Assembly (NCBI GenBank): GCA_030562195.1
Contig: JAUJPP010000006.1
Coordinates: 6,138,001-6,202,000, forward strand
Length of the DNA stretch: 64,000 nt
From: Nipponacmea schrenckii
Taxonomy: Eukaryota > Mollusca > Gastropoda > Lottiidae
Direction of reading: 5' to 3'
Under the pieces are notes generated by a model, which saw only the letters and a list, made by a program, of their open reading frames with translations, was not told where the DNA came from and made no database searches. This document shows positions 47,201 to 59,761 of this stretch, in pieces. The number at the start of each line of letters is the position of its first letter. The stretch's first letter is position 1. The position numbers and the translations under genes were made by a program.

Positions 47201-50200
47201 TTGATTTTCTTATACATATAAATCTTGTCTGGCAAGTACTATATTTTCTTCCTGAAGACCTTCCTTATGCTTCATTACAACCGTAATTAATGGAATTTTA
47301 CACTATATTCATTATGGTAGAATGGTAGATTCTCTTTCATACCACAAGTCTTGACATTTGAAGCCGATGATAAGAGCTCTCAATGTATTTACTTGGAGAA
47401 TACTAACGTTACTTTGACTAACCAGAAAGGATATCCCTTTAGCCATTGAAGGACTTTGTGTCCTTTGCCTCATTTCGTTGAAACTTTTATTGAATGTGTG
47501 TAGTTTGATTTATACTGAAAATATTAAACCATGTTTATATTTTAAATAGAATTAATCTTTTCAATGAAACCACAGAATTAAAAAAAATAAAAAAATAAAA
47601 TAAAAAACAAGAACGTAATAATTCATGATTAGTCTACGCCTTTGTCAAACATAACATATAATTTTACAACAAAAGGGTTAATAATGTATTATACATCTGT
47701 GATACCAATACACATTATAAATGTCTTATCAGCACGATAAATGAAAATTTAAAATACATTTCAGATTTTGTCGGCTTGGTGTCCCTTGACTTACACTTGT
47801 ATTAAAATCAACGAATTTGATAAAACAGAACCGACTAGAATTACACGGAACATAAGTATATTATTCTCATCTCATAATGTGATAATAATTCACTTTATAA
47901 AAATCCCTCAAATGAATACCTTTTCTGTTTGGAAATTACAAAATCATTCACGATGATTTCCAAAATCATACATGAAGAATCATAAAAGGATAATCATATT
48001 GTACTGAAATATGTCTGCATGACTGCAATCTTCTTATGGGCATGAGTGATGTATTTATTTCCTGAAGACATCACACTGAGATTTATATCATATATTTGTT
48101 TCATGGTCTTACTTTTTGTGGCGTAGAATTGTTCATGTAGAAAACTGTAATGGGACATTTGCCTCAAAAACCCAACTGATGTGCAATAAACGAAAATACG
48201 TTAAAACGAATCGTCTATATATTAGCGAAAAATATCATCTAAATATGTGCTGTCTCAGATCAAACTCGGTCGTCCGTATCGGTTTTTAGAATAATTATTC
48301 GATGTGTCGGTATAATTTCAGAAAAATAAGTGAACAAAAGGACACACCCTGGTGCTATCAAAACATTAATTCCATCACGAACTGAACGAAGTAGAAGGTA
48401 GAAAATCTATCAATTCTTAGCTGCATTTGACCTTTATAAAATTTATTTATCAACTAAGTTTTCCACTCTTCTGCACGATATGTCTCCTTTATTACAGCAC
48501 TATGTAAAATCGACTATTTCTTATAAAACCAACTTAGATTGTAAGTTCAGTAATAAGTTGCAGATTATGTAATATTTAATAATACTGTCATCAATTGAGG
48601 TATAAACAACTTACATAACATATAATACTTATGGTAATAATATTCATTACCATATTTGAATTGTATTACGCTAAACTCTAGATGAATAGTAGTTATAATG
48701 TACATTTAAAAATGACAGATGTTCAGGTATGATCTGAAACTAGTCTACATTATCATTATAATGAACATAATACAACTAACACAACTGGCATTCTAAATGT
48801 TTTTAATAAGTGTCGACAACCTTCCCAGTTCTTATTTTATCTATTGAGCTTTTTTTATTTTTTTTATTTTTTATTTTTTTTTTTTTTTTTCGTTTTTTTG
48901 TTGTTGTTATGTTTCACCTCGGTATGACGAATGGGATAGGAATGGTAATTAATTCATTATTCATATTTTATGTGAAATACATTAGTTTGACTACACTAGA
49001 TTATTATCCCTTAAAAGTGTGTCATTTGTTCTAATCGAATGAACATCATAATTCCATAACTTCAATTTGCTTTGCGACTTCTATAACACAACAATCTTGA
49101 TATAAATAATATAAATTGTTTTGCCACATTGTTACGCTCAAACCAATACGATTGTTGTAAATATGTTTAACTGCCTTCATATCCACATGAATTCAGATGG
49201 CCCCATAGATTGTATAATAATATACAACAGTGTGCAACCATTCTTTTTTTACAGTTTATTGCTTATGGATATGTTCAGTGAAAGTATAAAGTTGATATTA
49301 AAACTAATTGTGACATTCATTATTGACTTCTTAAGTTTTTTAGTAGACTGCTGTAAAACCCCAATTTTTCACATAATAAAGTTCAATATCCGTGGTCTAA
49401 TTTACGAATATTCATTACTGCCATGCTGCGATGACAGCAATTGTGCTCAAATTCAGTTAACCCATTTCCGTTTATGGTGATCAGTTAACGCTAACTGTTC
49501 GTCGTAATAAAGAACAACGTGAGATAAATGATGATACTCGTGGTGACATATTGTAAGCAAACACTATTTTAACAATCTACATTACAGTTACAGAAAACAC
49601 TAACTTGGGTCAGCACTATAACAAAAGCCCAACAACCAAGCTTCTGAATTACCTGGTAAAAGAAACTAACTTAATGAAATGGTCACGATTTTCATTACCG
49701 TAGGTCCATTAGGATTGCATTAGATAGATGTAGATGATATGATGATATCAAATCAGAGTATTAGATGATGTAACGTCCTTTGTTACTTGCCTTGGGTAGA
49801 ATTATTGTTCAGCTTTCTGGTGACGTGTGGCTGATTGGCAGAAACCAGATACTTGTAAGTCTGTTTGTTGACTTGTTAGCTTCAGTTTGCAAATGTATGA
49901 CATGTGCAACAACAAAAGAGATCGATGGCTGCTAAACTCGGGATATTTGTTATCTGATATTTAATACGTTGAATTACGGGTGTGTATATTGTATGTTGTT
50001 AAACCTCGAGCCAACTATGTGATTTGTCAGGTTCGACTAACCGTAGAAGATGTACCTGAAGTACGCAATTTTAATCTACCAAATACAACTTAATAGTTTA
50101 ACCTGTAAATCCTTCAACTCTACTGTTTGGCTGTAATTTAACGATCGTCAACTAAAGTGTTTAATCTGTAAATCAACTACAGTGAACATAACGAATTACT

Positions 50201-50220
50201 GAAAATCTTTAATTACTTTT
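44241..50220. other. long unassigned AT-rich stretch
   Basis: Acceptor-like CTCACTATGTTTTACAG near 44570 is followed by a short open segment without a clear donor; I do not call it. A low-complexity T-rich tract covers 48849-48908. The 119-codon frame at 49121-49480 uses a non-ATG start and is hydrophobic and AT-driven, probably chance. Frames at 46362-46550 and 47768-47956 have no domain. Confidence 0.4.
48849..48908. repeat. T-rich low-complexity tract
   Basis: About 60 bp are almost entirely T with isolated A, C or G, ending in (GTT)n. Simple sequence. Confidence 0.9.
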
Positions 50221-50230
50221 CAACCGACAG

Positions 50231-50262
50231 TATAAAAAGAAGAGGTGGTGGCGTTCAATTTC
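50231..50262 (+). promoter_or_regulatory. TATA plus initiator core-promoter-like block
   Basis: TATAAAAA at 50231-50238 is followed by TTCAATTT, an initiator-type word with its A at 50257, 26 bp after the first T of the TATA. That is slightly shorter than the usual 28-32 bp. The DNA between is GC-richer (GAAGAGGTGGTGGCG). The block lies 457 bp upstream of the candidate first exon at 50714. Confidence 0.35.
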
Positions 50263-50713
50263 GTGCTATGAGTTGAAGTTTGGAAAGACTTGTCGAGAGG
50301 TGAAACGAATTTTATCTTGTTTTTCTAGAGGTGTAGAAGTTGCAAGAGATCAATTTTTCATTTTTCTGTTGAATCATTCATTTAAAGTTTAGGTGGCAAA
50401 AGGCTGTGGATGATTGAGATTACACAGGCAAATTTTAATCGATATGGAGAATATATTTGATAAAGTGCAGAAGTGTGATGCCGAGAAAAATAGAACATTG
50501 AATCGTCGTTGGGTTTAAATTAAACTAAAGAGACTCCAGTTGTAAAACAAAAGCATTATGGTGCCGAGGTAGAAATAATAACAGAGACTTGATACGTTAA
50601 GTCTAGCCTGTGATAATGTTACTATGGAAAATTAATGTATATATTTTAACAATGTTATGGATGATGGACTGGTACTAGGATTTACTATACTAGCCTGAAG
50701 TTATACGTGTATA

Positions 50714-50792
50714 ATGAGACATTCTTCCAATATGCCCTACTATAACTATCATGCGTCTGCTCATCGTAGAAAAAATGGTTACCAGAACAGAG
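50714..50792 (+). CDS. candidate first coding exon, phase-1 donor
   Basis: ATG at 50714 opens 26 codons plus one base, ending AGAG before GTAGGA at 50793 (a weaker donor than GTAAGT). The peptide is Tyr/His/Asn-rich and ends basic (HASAHRRKNGYQNR). It lies in the same strand and splice phase as the candidates at 29069 and 59743. The upstream promoter-like block supports it, but several upstream ATGs in the presumed leader weaken it. Confidence 0.25.
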
Positions 50793-51858
50793 GTAGGATA
50801 TTGAGTTTGTAATTCATGCGAAATAAAATGTATCCAAGTGGTTTCTGCAACAGAACTGATAGGTAATATCGTATTACTTCTCAGTCACTGTTAGCCCAGA
50901 TTAGTGTACTGCATATGTTTATCTTACTTTTCGAAGCAAAATTGACGAAGAGTTGTATCAATGCGGTTTCCTGGAAAACGACCCCCCCCCCCCTTACCCG
51001 AAATGTGTAATATATTGACTTTTGTCGAAATATACATTGATTCGAATCGACCTTGAGAAAGGAATGTCTTATTATCCTTGCAGCTGTTTATTAATTCCAA
51101 TTAACCTTAATGCTTTTCATTAGATGTTAATCAGCCAATCTCATCAAGTGATTAATAGCCACATTAACATTGTTGATGTTTGGTTTATAGAAGATGCTGG
51201 TGTTTTTCTGAAAATTTCATTTGAAATTTAGACAGCTGAACGAGCTATGTGACCATCATGCCTTCTTTGGATATATTTTCCTTTCATTTTAATGTTAAAA
51301 GGTCGTACCTTAGTAGACCTCCAATAAATCAATCTTATAAACACCTGCCATTTGTCTTGTAGAAAGATCGGCTTCTTTAAACTAATATTAAATCCAATAT
51401 TAAATCTATTTCATGGATTGACCCCTCCTTAGTATTTGAAATCACGCTATAAAGTAAGGCGAATCTAGCTTAGCTAGTATATCGGAACTGGATTTACGGC
51501 CGGACAAAGGGGAAAGCGGAAATGGTTCGAATGCATTTAACAACTTTTCTAACATTACTCAAACAATTCAAGTTATGTAATCACCAGTTACGCATATATG
51601 TCATACATTGAAACACATAGTTATTTCAACCTCTATGCATATACAGTATATTATGTAATCGGTGATTGTATACCTTCTGTAAAAGTCCAAACTGTGAAAA
51701 ATCTCAAAAACTAACAAGGCAACGACCCCCAGGAAAATCGTCGTTTTTTTTGTCTTCAGAATTATTTTACTGTGGTTATATGAGTAAGCTACTTTCCTCT
51801 TAATATGACATAAAGAAGCAGATTGCATAACAACACTGCCAAGTACTCTACTCTTCAT
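50793..51858. other. unassigned stretch with poly-C tract
   Basis: A 12-bp C-run is at 50982-50993. The minus ORF 51601-51858 has no domain. Confidence 0.4.
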
Positions 51859-52143
51859 TATGACCCGATATTATCATGTTATGAGCATTTGATCACCGAC
51901 TATCCTCTCTTACCATATAACCTCGGACCAACCCCGTTTAAGATCATATGACCTCGTATTATCCTTATAATCGTATAACCTCAATCTATCCCTTTTTAAG
52001 ACCACATGTCCTTAGACCATCCCCTCTGAAGAACGTATGGCTTTAACCTATCCTTTTAAGATTGTATGACCTCGGATCATCTTTCCTTATAAAAGTATGA
52101 TCCCAGACTAGATCATCCTAATTTTGATCATATTATGACTTCC
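51859..52143. repeat. degenerate ~30-bp tandem repeat, about nine units
   Basis: Words of the form TATGACCTCGGACCATCC followed by TTTAAGAtcg recur at about 51859, 51918, 51948, 51973, 52006, 52037, 52065, 52096 and 52134. Spacing is mostly 25-38 bp. Units have diverged substantially (TATAACCTC, CATGTCCTT, TATGGCTTT). Coding potential is nil. This is an old minisatellite not linked to the transposon families here. Confidence 0.8.
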
Positions 52144-52149
52144 TACAAG

Positions 52150-53530
52150 CGCCTCATTATCCCATCCTATCGTCTATGTATTTTCATATTAGCATAAATA
52201 TATTTCATAGAATATTCTTCAATTACAATAACATCACAAGGTTAATCTTGTACATGTCCAATAGAATGATTGTACAACACAACTCAGCTGTAATGAAAAT
52301 GTGTTCAATCTCACAAAACAGAATGCTTTGGTTGTGAAAAATACTATGAAACCTGGCTATAACACCTCTCTCTAATAAATCTTTTTTATGTTTTACATTC
52401 TATTCTAACCAGTGATTAAATAGCTGTGCTTGAGTTGAAGACAGATATTTGTGGACGTTTCCCTTACGCAATAAAATTATTCAATTAAGATTAGATTGAC
52501 ATAAAGAACCTTTTTTCTTCCTATTGGAGTACTGCTTGGCGTGCATCTTAAATGCCAATCATCAGACTCTATGTCTATAATCATGTAACAAGAACTTAAA
52601 AAGATACGTTTTGCAGAAAGTAAAATGCACAATTCCCATTTCATTTTAACATGATTAGTGAACAGTTAGTGAAGCTATCAATACAATATGTAACGTACTT
52701 TTGTAGCCAATTATTTTTAGGCCTTTTTTAAATACATATAAAACCATTTCGATAGAAAATTTTAATAGAATTTCATGTAACTACAATATATTGAAACGAA
52801 TATAGAAACATTTCAGCAGTGCAATGGCTTCCAAATAATGGCAAATTAAGTGAACATTTCTATATATAAACAGAGTAAAATTTTCAAGAAATGTAAATCT
52901 AGCTGTTCTGGACACGGCGTGATTAATAAATTAAAGAGAGGAAAAGAGTAAGAGATTTATTAGAACATTTAATTTACTAAGTAATTAAACCTCTCACGTT
53001 TCTAACATAAAGTTTAATTTCCGATTCCTTGCACTCTATTTACTTATTTTGACCGAAGAAGATCTTATAACATACAAACCTTATTGATTTGTACATACTA
53101 AATTCCCCAAATTAGTGGGTTGAGTGTATATTATATCAGCGCCTAACTATAATTGTGAAATAATTCATGTCAATAGAATCCCAGACATTAAAACTACATT
53201 AATCAGTTCCCTTGGCTGAGCTTGAGGTTTTATATAAACTCACAAATTTAACTACTTTCGGATAAAGGAAACGAGTAACTTAGTGTATGAAATATAGATT
53301 ACTGATGTCAGGCCTGGTCTTTACATTCTAAGTTAAATGACAATTATTGCTAGAAACCTTGATTCAGAGTTTGGAATAACGAATATTTTATTAGAGTAAA
53401 GGTGGATATTCATTAATTGTACTACTCTCATGTCCTCCTAGCGAAATATAATACATGGTCAGAACCAATATTATTACCAATATTATTTCATTTTTATACA
53501 CCAACATGCAATGTAGAGCGCATATTGCCG
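52150..53530. other. unassigned AT-rich sequence
   Basis: No gene, repeat or signal recognised. Confidence 0.45.
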
Positions 53531-53534
53531 TCTA

Positions 53535-54245
53535 CCCATGTCTGTCCGTCCGTCTGTCCACAATTGCTCATAAACAATCGAAAAGACACAATGGTAAATT
53601 TTGACTTAACTTTGTGTAAGATTAGCGAAATATGAAAATATTTAGTAGTAGTTATTGTCCTTGTGTTTGAAGTGCTCGTATACACTTTACAATGTGCAAT
53701 TCTTGACTGGTTTTTATGAAACTTAGTGTCAGCATTTTTAATCACCAAGGATGAACCCTTTTGAGCATCAGTTAAATCGGAAAATATTTAGTATCAGTTA
53801 TTGTCCTTGTTTTTGAAAATTTTTGTCAATTTTTAGCTTGTAAACACTCTAGAAGACAGAATTCTTAACCGATTTTGACGAAACTTGCCTGAAATTGTTT
53901 AATATCAACCACGGTTGAAACCTGTTGTTCAAAATGCGTTCGATTTTCGTCTCGTAAAGACTACACAAGAAGCAATTATTTGAGGATTTTGATGAAACTT
54001 GTTTTTGAAATTGTTTATTATCACCCAAGGGCCAAGAATGAACTAAATTAAAAATTCAAAACACTGCAAAATATTTGATGCGTTATTGCCTTGTTGTCAG
54101 GTAAAATTCTTGACAGATTTTAATGAAACTTAGTAATAATGTACATTTATCACCCTAGAAAAGAAGTATATGATTGAAGGGTGAATATTTCATTTCGCTG
54201 ATTTTACTGTACTGTCAAGTTTTTATTCAAAATCAATGCTGCCAA
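53535..54245 (-). repeat. pearl/Helentron-like element, subfamily A (copy R7)
   Basis: On the minus strand the copy begins (54245-54170) with TTGAATAAAAACTTGACAGT and a GAAATATTCACCCTTCAATC-like word, the same left end as copy R6. It has about four core units ('GGATGAACCC' complement, 'CAAGTTTCATCAAAA', AACAAGGGCAATAACTG-like). It ends at the GACA/GACG side at about 53540-53562 (CTGTCCGTCCGTCTGTCC). The minus ORF 53494-53748 is a by-product. Confidence 0.8.
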
Positions 54246-54249
54246 TGAG

Positions 54250-56124
54250 TGTATATTACCTTGCCTGGCAAGGTATCTATTTTATGGTCAGTATTCAAAG
54301 ATCTCTCTGAGACCATTATTATGACTTGCTATGATCATTATGATCATAAGGTTCCATTGTGTATTACTATCATGCTCATGTATTCATATGACTTAACAAA
54401 TAACCTCTTATCCACAATATTGTAAACAAATGACTCTTAAATTAGATTATGTGTTGATTTCAATAATTTTTACCTAAGGATATACTTTCTAGAATTCTGC
54501 CATGACTGTTTTAATCATAGATGATGGCTTCACAACCTTCACTTTGCGTCTTATTTAAAGAATCTTTTTGTTTTGATCAAATTATGCTCGCTATTGCCAA
54601 TACTTTCACAATTGGTAAGCAATAACTACAACCATGTTCTTTATCACATTTCAATCTTTACACAAACATAATCTCTATACAAGATGAAAAATTGTTTGTA
54701 GGACCCTTTGCTTGTTCATTACCATAAAATAGTATAAAACAAAACTACATTTCGTTCGGATGCTTGCATTGCTTAAAAAAGCGTAAAACATTCATATGGA
54801 AATATAACGATACGTCTTTAAAACTTAATTCAATTTGAAAGAAAATAGATTCAAATGTGCAGTTAAAGATGTAACTTACTTTAATTTAATGTCCACGGTA
54901 TAAATGCTACTTTGCCAGCTTGATGTCATTTTAACCTTAATCTTCCGACTGCTCTCTTAAGACTTTCTATCGGAAGCAATGATTATTTTCCTGACAATAG
55001 AAGCCAGGCAGGAAAATTTCAATCGAAATCTTAATCCCTTTCTCAACAGTCTTAGACTTTTCCTCAAGCTTTTGAGGACTAAATCCATTTTCAAATAACT
55101 ATTAACTAATAGATACTTTACTACGTGTCTGTCTTGAACTAATTTCTATCACTCGGTTCATCCAACGATCTTTTTTTAAGTAGACATTTTCTATCACTTC
55201 AGAAATGATGAAGCGAGAAAATAAGAACTTTTCCCGAAGTATTGCCGTGGTGTAAAAGAAAATCGTGACAATATTTTGAAAACATTTCTAGAATATCTGA
55301 TGAAATATAGAGATCTACATGAAATCAGATAGCTGAAATGATCAAATTAGCTTTAAATAGACAGCTTCGCATACTGTATTTTGTTATACAATAATACAGT
55401 ATCAATATACCAATATTCGGTATAATATTGTACTTGTCCACCTTCTAATAAAAACCGCACACACCTTGATACAGATTCTTCAAACTGGAAAATCTGAACC
55501 CATTGTTTCCCTTTCTATCCATAGACTAATTGGAATAAATATTGGTATGGCAAGACATTTTTTGCTTCCGATGACATTGATAGACTAAATATTAAAATGC
55601 ATGCCTATCAGACCTGAAAAATACAGGGATCAGTGTCGGTGTAAACTGTATTTTTATGGGGAATGTTTTGTTTATTGGCGGAATGCTACGTTAAAGCCAC
55701 ACAACTGCCTACCATTTCCAACTTTTCTCAATTTGATGTCTTCATTTAATAATCTCTACATGATGAAATGGAAGTCTACAGATTCATTGGCTTCTTCTCT
55801 GAAATAGAATTCCCGAAAAAAATCATTTTGTCATCAGATATTAAATTCAATATTCTTTTGAATCTTTTGTCGTCTGTATAATAGAACAGACCTATCTATA
55901 TTACTAATGCCAAGTAGTTGACAATACAAACGAAGTGTGAAGAATTATGACCTGTATGTTTCAAGAAAATGGCGAGTCGGTGGCACATGTATATGGATAC
56001 TACTTTATTATATTTATTGATGTGTGATAGTTCATGGTGTATTAACTGAGGAATGATGTTCCTTCACTCAAAAACCTCTTCTAAAACAGGAACTAGAACT
56101 GAGTACAGCACTTCGCTTGGCCAA
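54250..56124. other. unassigned sequence
   Basis: Nothing recognised. The ORF 55601-55807 is Cys- and aromatic-containing but lacks any known motif and splice support. Confidence 0.4.
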
Positions 56125-56192
56125 CGAAATTTTGCCCCATAGCTTTGAGGCCCTTTTGTAATTGTATACCTTTCGCCCGTTGTTTTCTCAGC
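56125..56192 (-). repeat. dispersed repeat C, copy 2
   Basis: Inverted relative to 16688-16755 with the same order of blocks; its AGGGCCTCAAAGCTATGGGG core is the best conserved part. Confidence 0.6.
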
Positions 56193-59100
56193 AACTATCA
56201 GTGAAAAGGCAAACTATGAAATGTTTTGTTTTTTGCTTGAGGTTTCAAGTAATATATCACATACAGCATCTATTGATTGATTTTATCGTAATGTGATTGA
56301 AATCGAGTTTCTAATAATGTCTTATTTAAGTTGTTCACATTTAACTCGAGATATGCATAAATGAAAATTGGTTATCTTAGATGCGCATGCGTGACTTTCA
56401 ATTTATTTATTTTCTTCTTAGGTGATTCAACTAATAAATTATATAGATAATCTGTACTGTTTTGTCTACATGTGAATTATACCGGAAGCAGATCTGCCCT
56501 ATTTGATTTTAGACTCTGGAAGTCCCCACGAACAAACCGGAAGTTGAGATGAGACATGTTTATTGGTTGTGGCATTCTCTCTATATCTTTTATATTTCAG
56601 ATTGATCCGATAATTAGCGCCGGATTTTTTTCTCATTTTTAACCTTTCAAAATTCTGAATTTTTAAATTCCTTCCGATAATTCTTGTTACAAAGAAAATG
56701 AAAAAGGAAACCCCAGGCAAATCGGTCTATAAAACAGCTCCACAGCATCCAACAAATTTTTTCGACATTATGTAATAAGTAACCAAATCTTCATATTAGA
56801 TAATCATTTTTTATTCCAGCCCAAGATCTTGGGTGAGAACAGATATAGTCTTTCATTTTCAGTTTGAGCTAGCGAGCATCCCACAAATAGAAAAAATAAT
56901 CCTTAGACAACAAGCCTTGGTAATCGATTTAATCCATTGCCAAGCAATAAATGTTATCATGGGAGACAGTTACAACCACGCTCTCATTAATTCTTTTCGG
57001 GTCATACTTCTACATAAATCTCAAGTTCAGTATTTGAGATCTTTTTTAGGGACTACTAATTCTCTATTGACCTTACTTTACTGTTGGTATTATAATCATT
57101 GTGAGCAACCTACCTCGTAATAATTAAAAAAAAATCACATTTTTCATTTAAGATGAAATTCAATAGAATCCAAGGTATAGATTCTCAGGTATTATAGATT
57201 GTCAATGACATTATCATTTTGAGACTTCCGTTGTCCTGATCAATATAATGGTGTTCATCTTAACGAGATTCATTAATGGTTGAACTGTTTGAAATGTCAA
57301 CTTGATAGGTGATTATTATGCAATGTAATATATTGTTTCGCTATTCACTTGCCCAACTATTCCTACTAATCATTTCAGATTATCACCACCATATTGTGAT
57401 ATTACCACGTGACATTGACAGTATGTTTATTTTGATATATATCATTCCAACTGAGCTGACTGCATCCTTTTTCTCAGCAACTAGTAAGGCTACCTATCGA
57501 TTGACTAATCTTTCTAAATTCTGGTGGTCTTATATCTCTTAAATCTTCTTTCTATCTAGATAAAACGAGGCAATAAAGACATAAATTGAAAAACGGTCTA
57601 CCTTGGTAATAAGCTTTATCTTAGTGGTTCTCTAGAATTTCAGTATTGACCTTTAAGTAGATGGTATCAGTGTTGAAGCACGATCTATTGATTCAATAAT
57701 ACATGGTTCTTACAGTGATTAAACAGTTACAAAACGCACACCAACATAGACCAATGGAACATAATTTTAGAACTTCATTATTCAATAGTATTACCTCTAA
57801 GGTTCAAACATTCATGAACTTGTGAAATAGATATGCGTGTAGGTTTTTTCTTTGAAGAGATTATTACATAGTGTTCTGTGTGTAATGGTCTATAGTTTTA
57901 TAGCTATGTTTATGGGTTATAATAAAACCGAGAATGTTAAAAAGTCTTTAAAGTATAGTGCAGACACTTAGAATTCAAGGTACTTTTATAATATGTAAAT
58001 GCCTGTTTGACTGATCGGCATGATTCACTGATCACTGATGATTCGTTGAGTTCATACAGCTAAAATGTTTATTTGATATATTGATAAATCAGGATGAAGG
58101 ATATATCTGTATAGGCAGTGAAAAAATAACGGAAGTGTGGTTCTGTCCGTTTGATGCTTGACGAAATGAGATAATTTGCCAATAATTATATTGAGGATGG
58201 TTTATCTTAGATAACATAATTTCCAACCATAAAATACACTTAGTAATCTTGACAATGTTTGTTTTAAGTCGAAATAAGTGTCTTATCTTGGAGTATCTAG
58301 TGAATTATTTCTCTATTCTGTATGCAGAGATAACCCTGTACTGTGTAGACGGCACCAGGATGTTTACGATCTAAGATAAATCTTTATCTTCCTTTTCTTT
58401 AGTCTTTCATGTTTATATTTATGATTACTGTATGATTAAAATTACCCATTATACTAAAAGTAACCGTTTAGCATATTATTGAAACCTCCGTAGGCCTATG
58501 AATTCGAGCCATAACTAGTTTGTAGCCTATACACTCGCAAAAATATGCAAATATGGCGTTTTAGCACCATGGTTTTATTAAAGGAAATGTTATAGTATAA
58601 TCAGTCAAGACCTGACGTGCTAAATGCTTTCCATGATATTCCTTCCACTGCATTTATTAGAAGGGTGTAGTAATGGTTTTGTCTGCTTTCCTATCTTACA
58701 AACTGTACTTTTTTACTCCTCTTTACTAGTCCAATTAAATCTCTAATTCATTTCATTCTTCACAATCTGAATCTCCTTTCCTTTGAGTTGCATCCGCTGC
58801 TACAGACAATAGAGCAGATTTTGTTCGTGTTTTAAATGGTTGTGTAACCAAGTGATAGGAATATTGAATGAAGTATTTGAAATAACTTTTCAAATCATAC
58901 GAAAAGTAATTTATTCTGTAAAGGTCACCTCTGAGAACCACAAAACGATCAAAGAAAAGAGAAATTTGAAAGGTTTTTTCATTCAGCCTCTTGACTATTC
59001 AATCTACGATTTAGATTGTGATCTTTATAGAAATCGGAGTTAATCACTGAAATGCTGAAAGTATTTTGGTAAAATTGATTAAAATTCTGTCAGCTTTGAG

Positions 59101-59736
59101 ACTTCAGTGACAATAAAATAAGTTGAGATTGATTCGGAGCACGATATTTTGTAAATACTATGGAGAGGATAGGAAGATGGGTCTAAGTTAAAGATTGGAA
59201 TGGATGTAGACAGTTTTAGGAGATGATCGATTCGTGTACTTACAACCTGAATACTGTCTATTTCTATATAGATTATTATTATGATGAATAGATGAAATTA
59301 GAAAGGTCGTGTCATTTGATAATATGATGTTGATGAACCCCGCTATCTATGCTTGGTTCTATCTATAGTTCTATCTATCGATCTGGTCAAAACATAGTTA
59401 TTACATCTTATTCAAAATCTTAATCATCCTATATAATAAAATTATTTTAAGTTTTCTATCCGTGTATTAACATCAGTGCTAGATTATTCCAATTCCAATT
59501 TGGTTAGTCTTAATAGAACTGTTTGCTGGAGAATTGCGTTTAAGTGTTGCCTGTGCTCGATACGGAATTTTTAGAGAATTCGTAATGTTTGCCTGGAATC
59601 CTATGGGAAGTGTTATTGGAGTCTTGTGTCAAAATTAACATATTAACCAGAACAAATTGTTCACGAGATTTTCATGGAAACATTTTGGAAAATTTATTAC
59701 TATTTGGTACGTCCCAACGGATAGCCCTAGAATATT
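56193..59736. other. unassigned stretch with promoter-like motifs near 56.4-56.5 kb
   Basis: NRF1- and ETS-like words are listed separately. An ATGCAAAT octamer lies near 58546. ORFs 56499-56720 (minus), 56833-57120 and 57309-57542 have no domain. The acceptor-like TTTTTTATTCCAG at about 56807-56819 has no convincing exon after it. Confidence 0.35.
56382..56544. promoter_or_regulatory. cluster of NRF1-like and ETS-like motifs
   Basis: TGCGCATGCGT (56382-56392), ACCGGAAGC (56481-56489) and ACCGGAAGTT (56536-56545) lie within 165 bp. NRF1 and ETS words are the classic motifs of TATA-less animal promoters, and both are rare in AT-rich background. No transcript or ORF is clearly attached on either side. 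Confidence 0.3.
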
Positions 59737-59761
59737 ATGGCCATGGCGGTCGCTTACAAAG
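59737..59761 (+). CDS. candidate very short first coding exon
   Basis: ATG at 59737 and a second in-frame ATG at 59743 in an ideal context (GCCATGG) give MAMAVAYK, ending one base into a codon before GTATGT at 59762 (phase 1). The alternative reading is a longer frame 59589-59761 with a non-ATG start. The donor and context are good, but an 8-codon exon has little intrinsic support. Confidence 0.2.

Noticed and set aside
49121..49480. 119-codon ORF, longest outside repeats and retroelements
   Set aside because: Non-ATG start, composition driven by AT-rich codons, no domain, no splice or promoter support.
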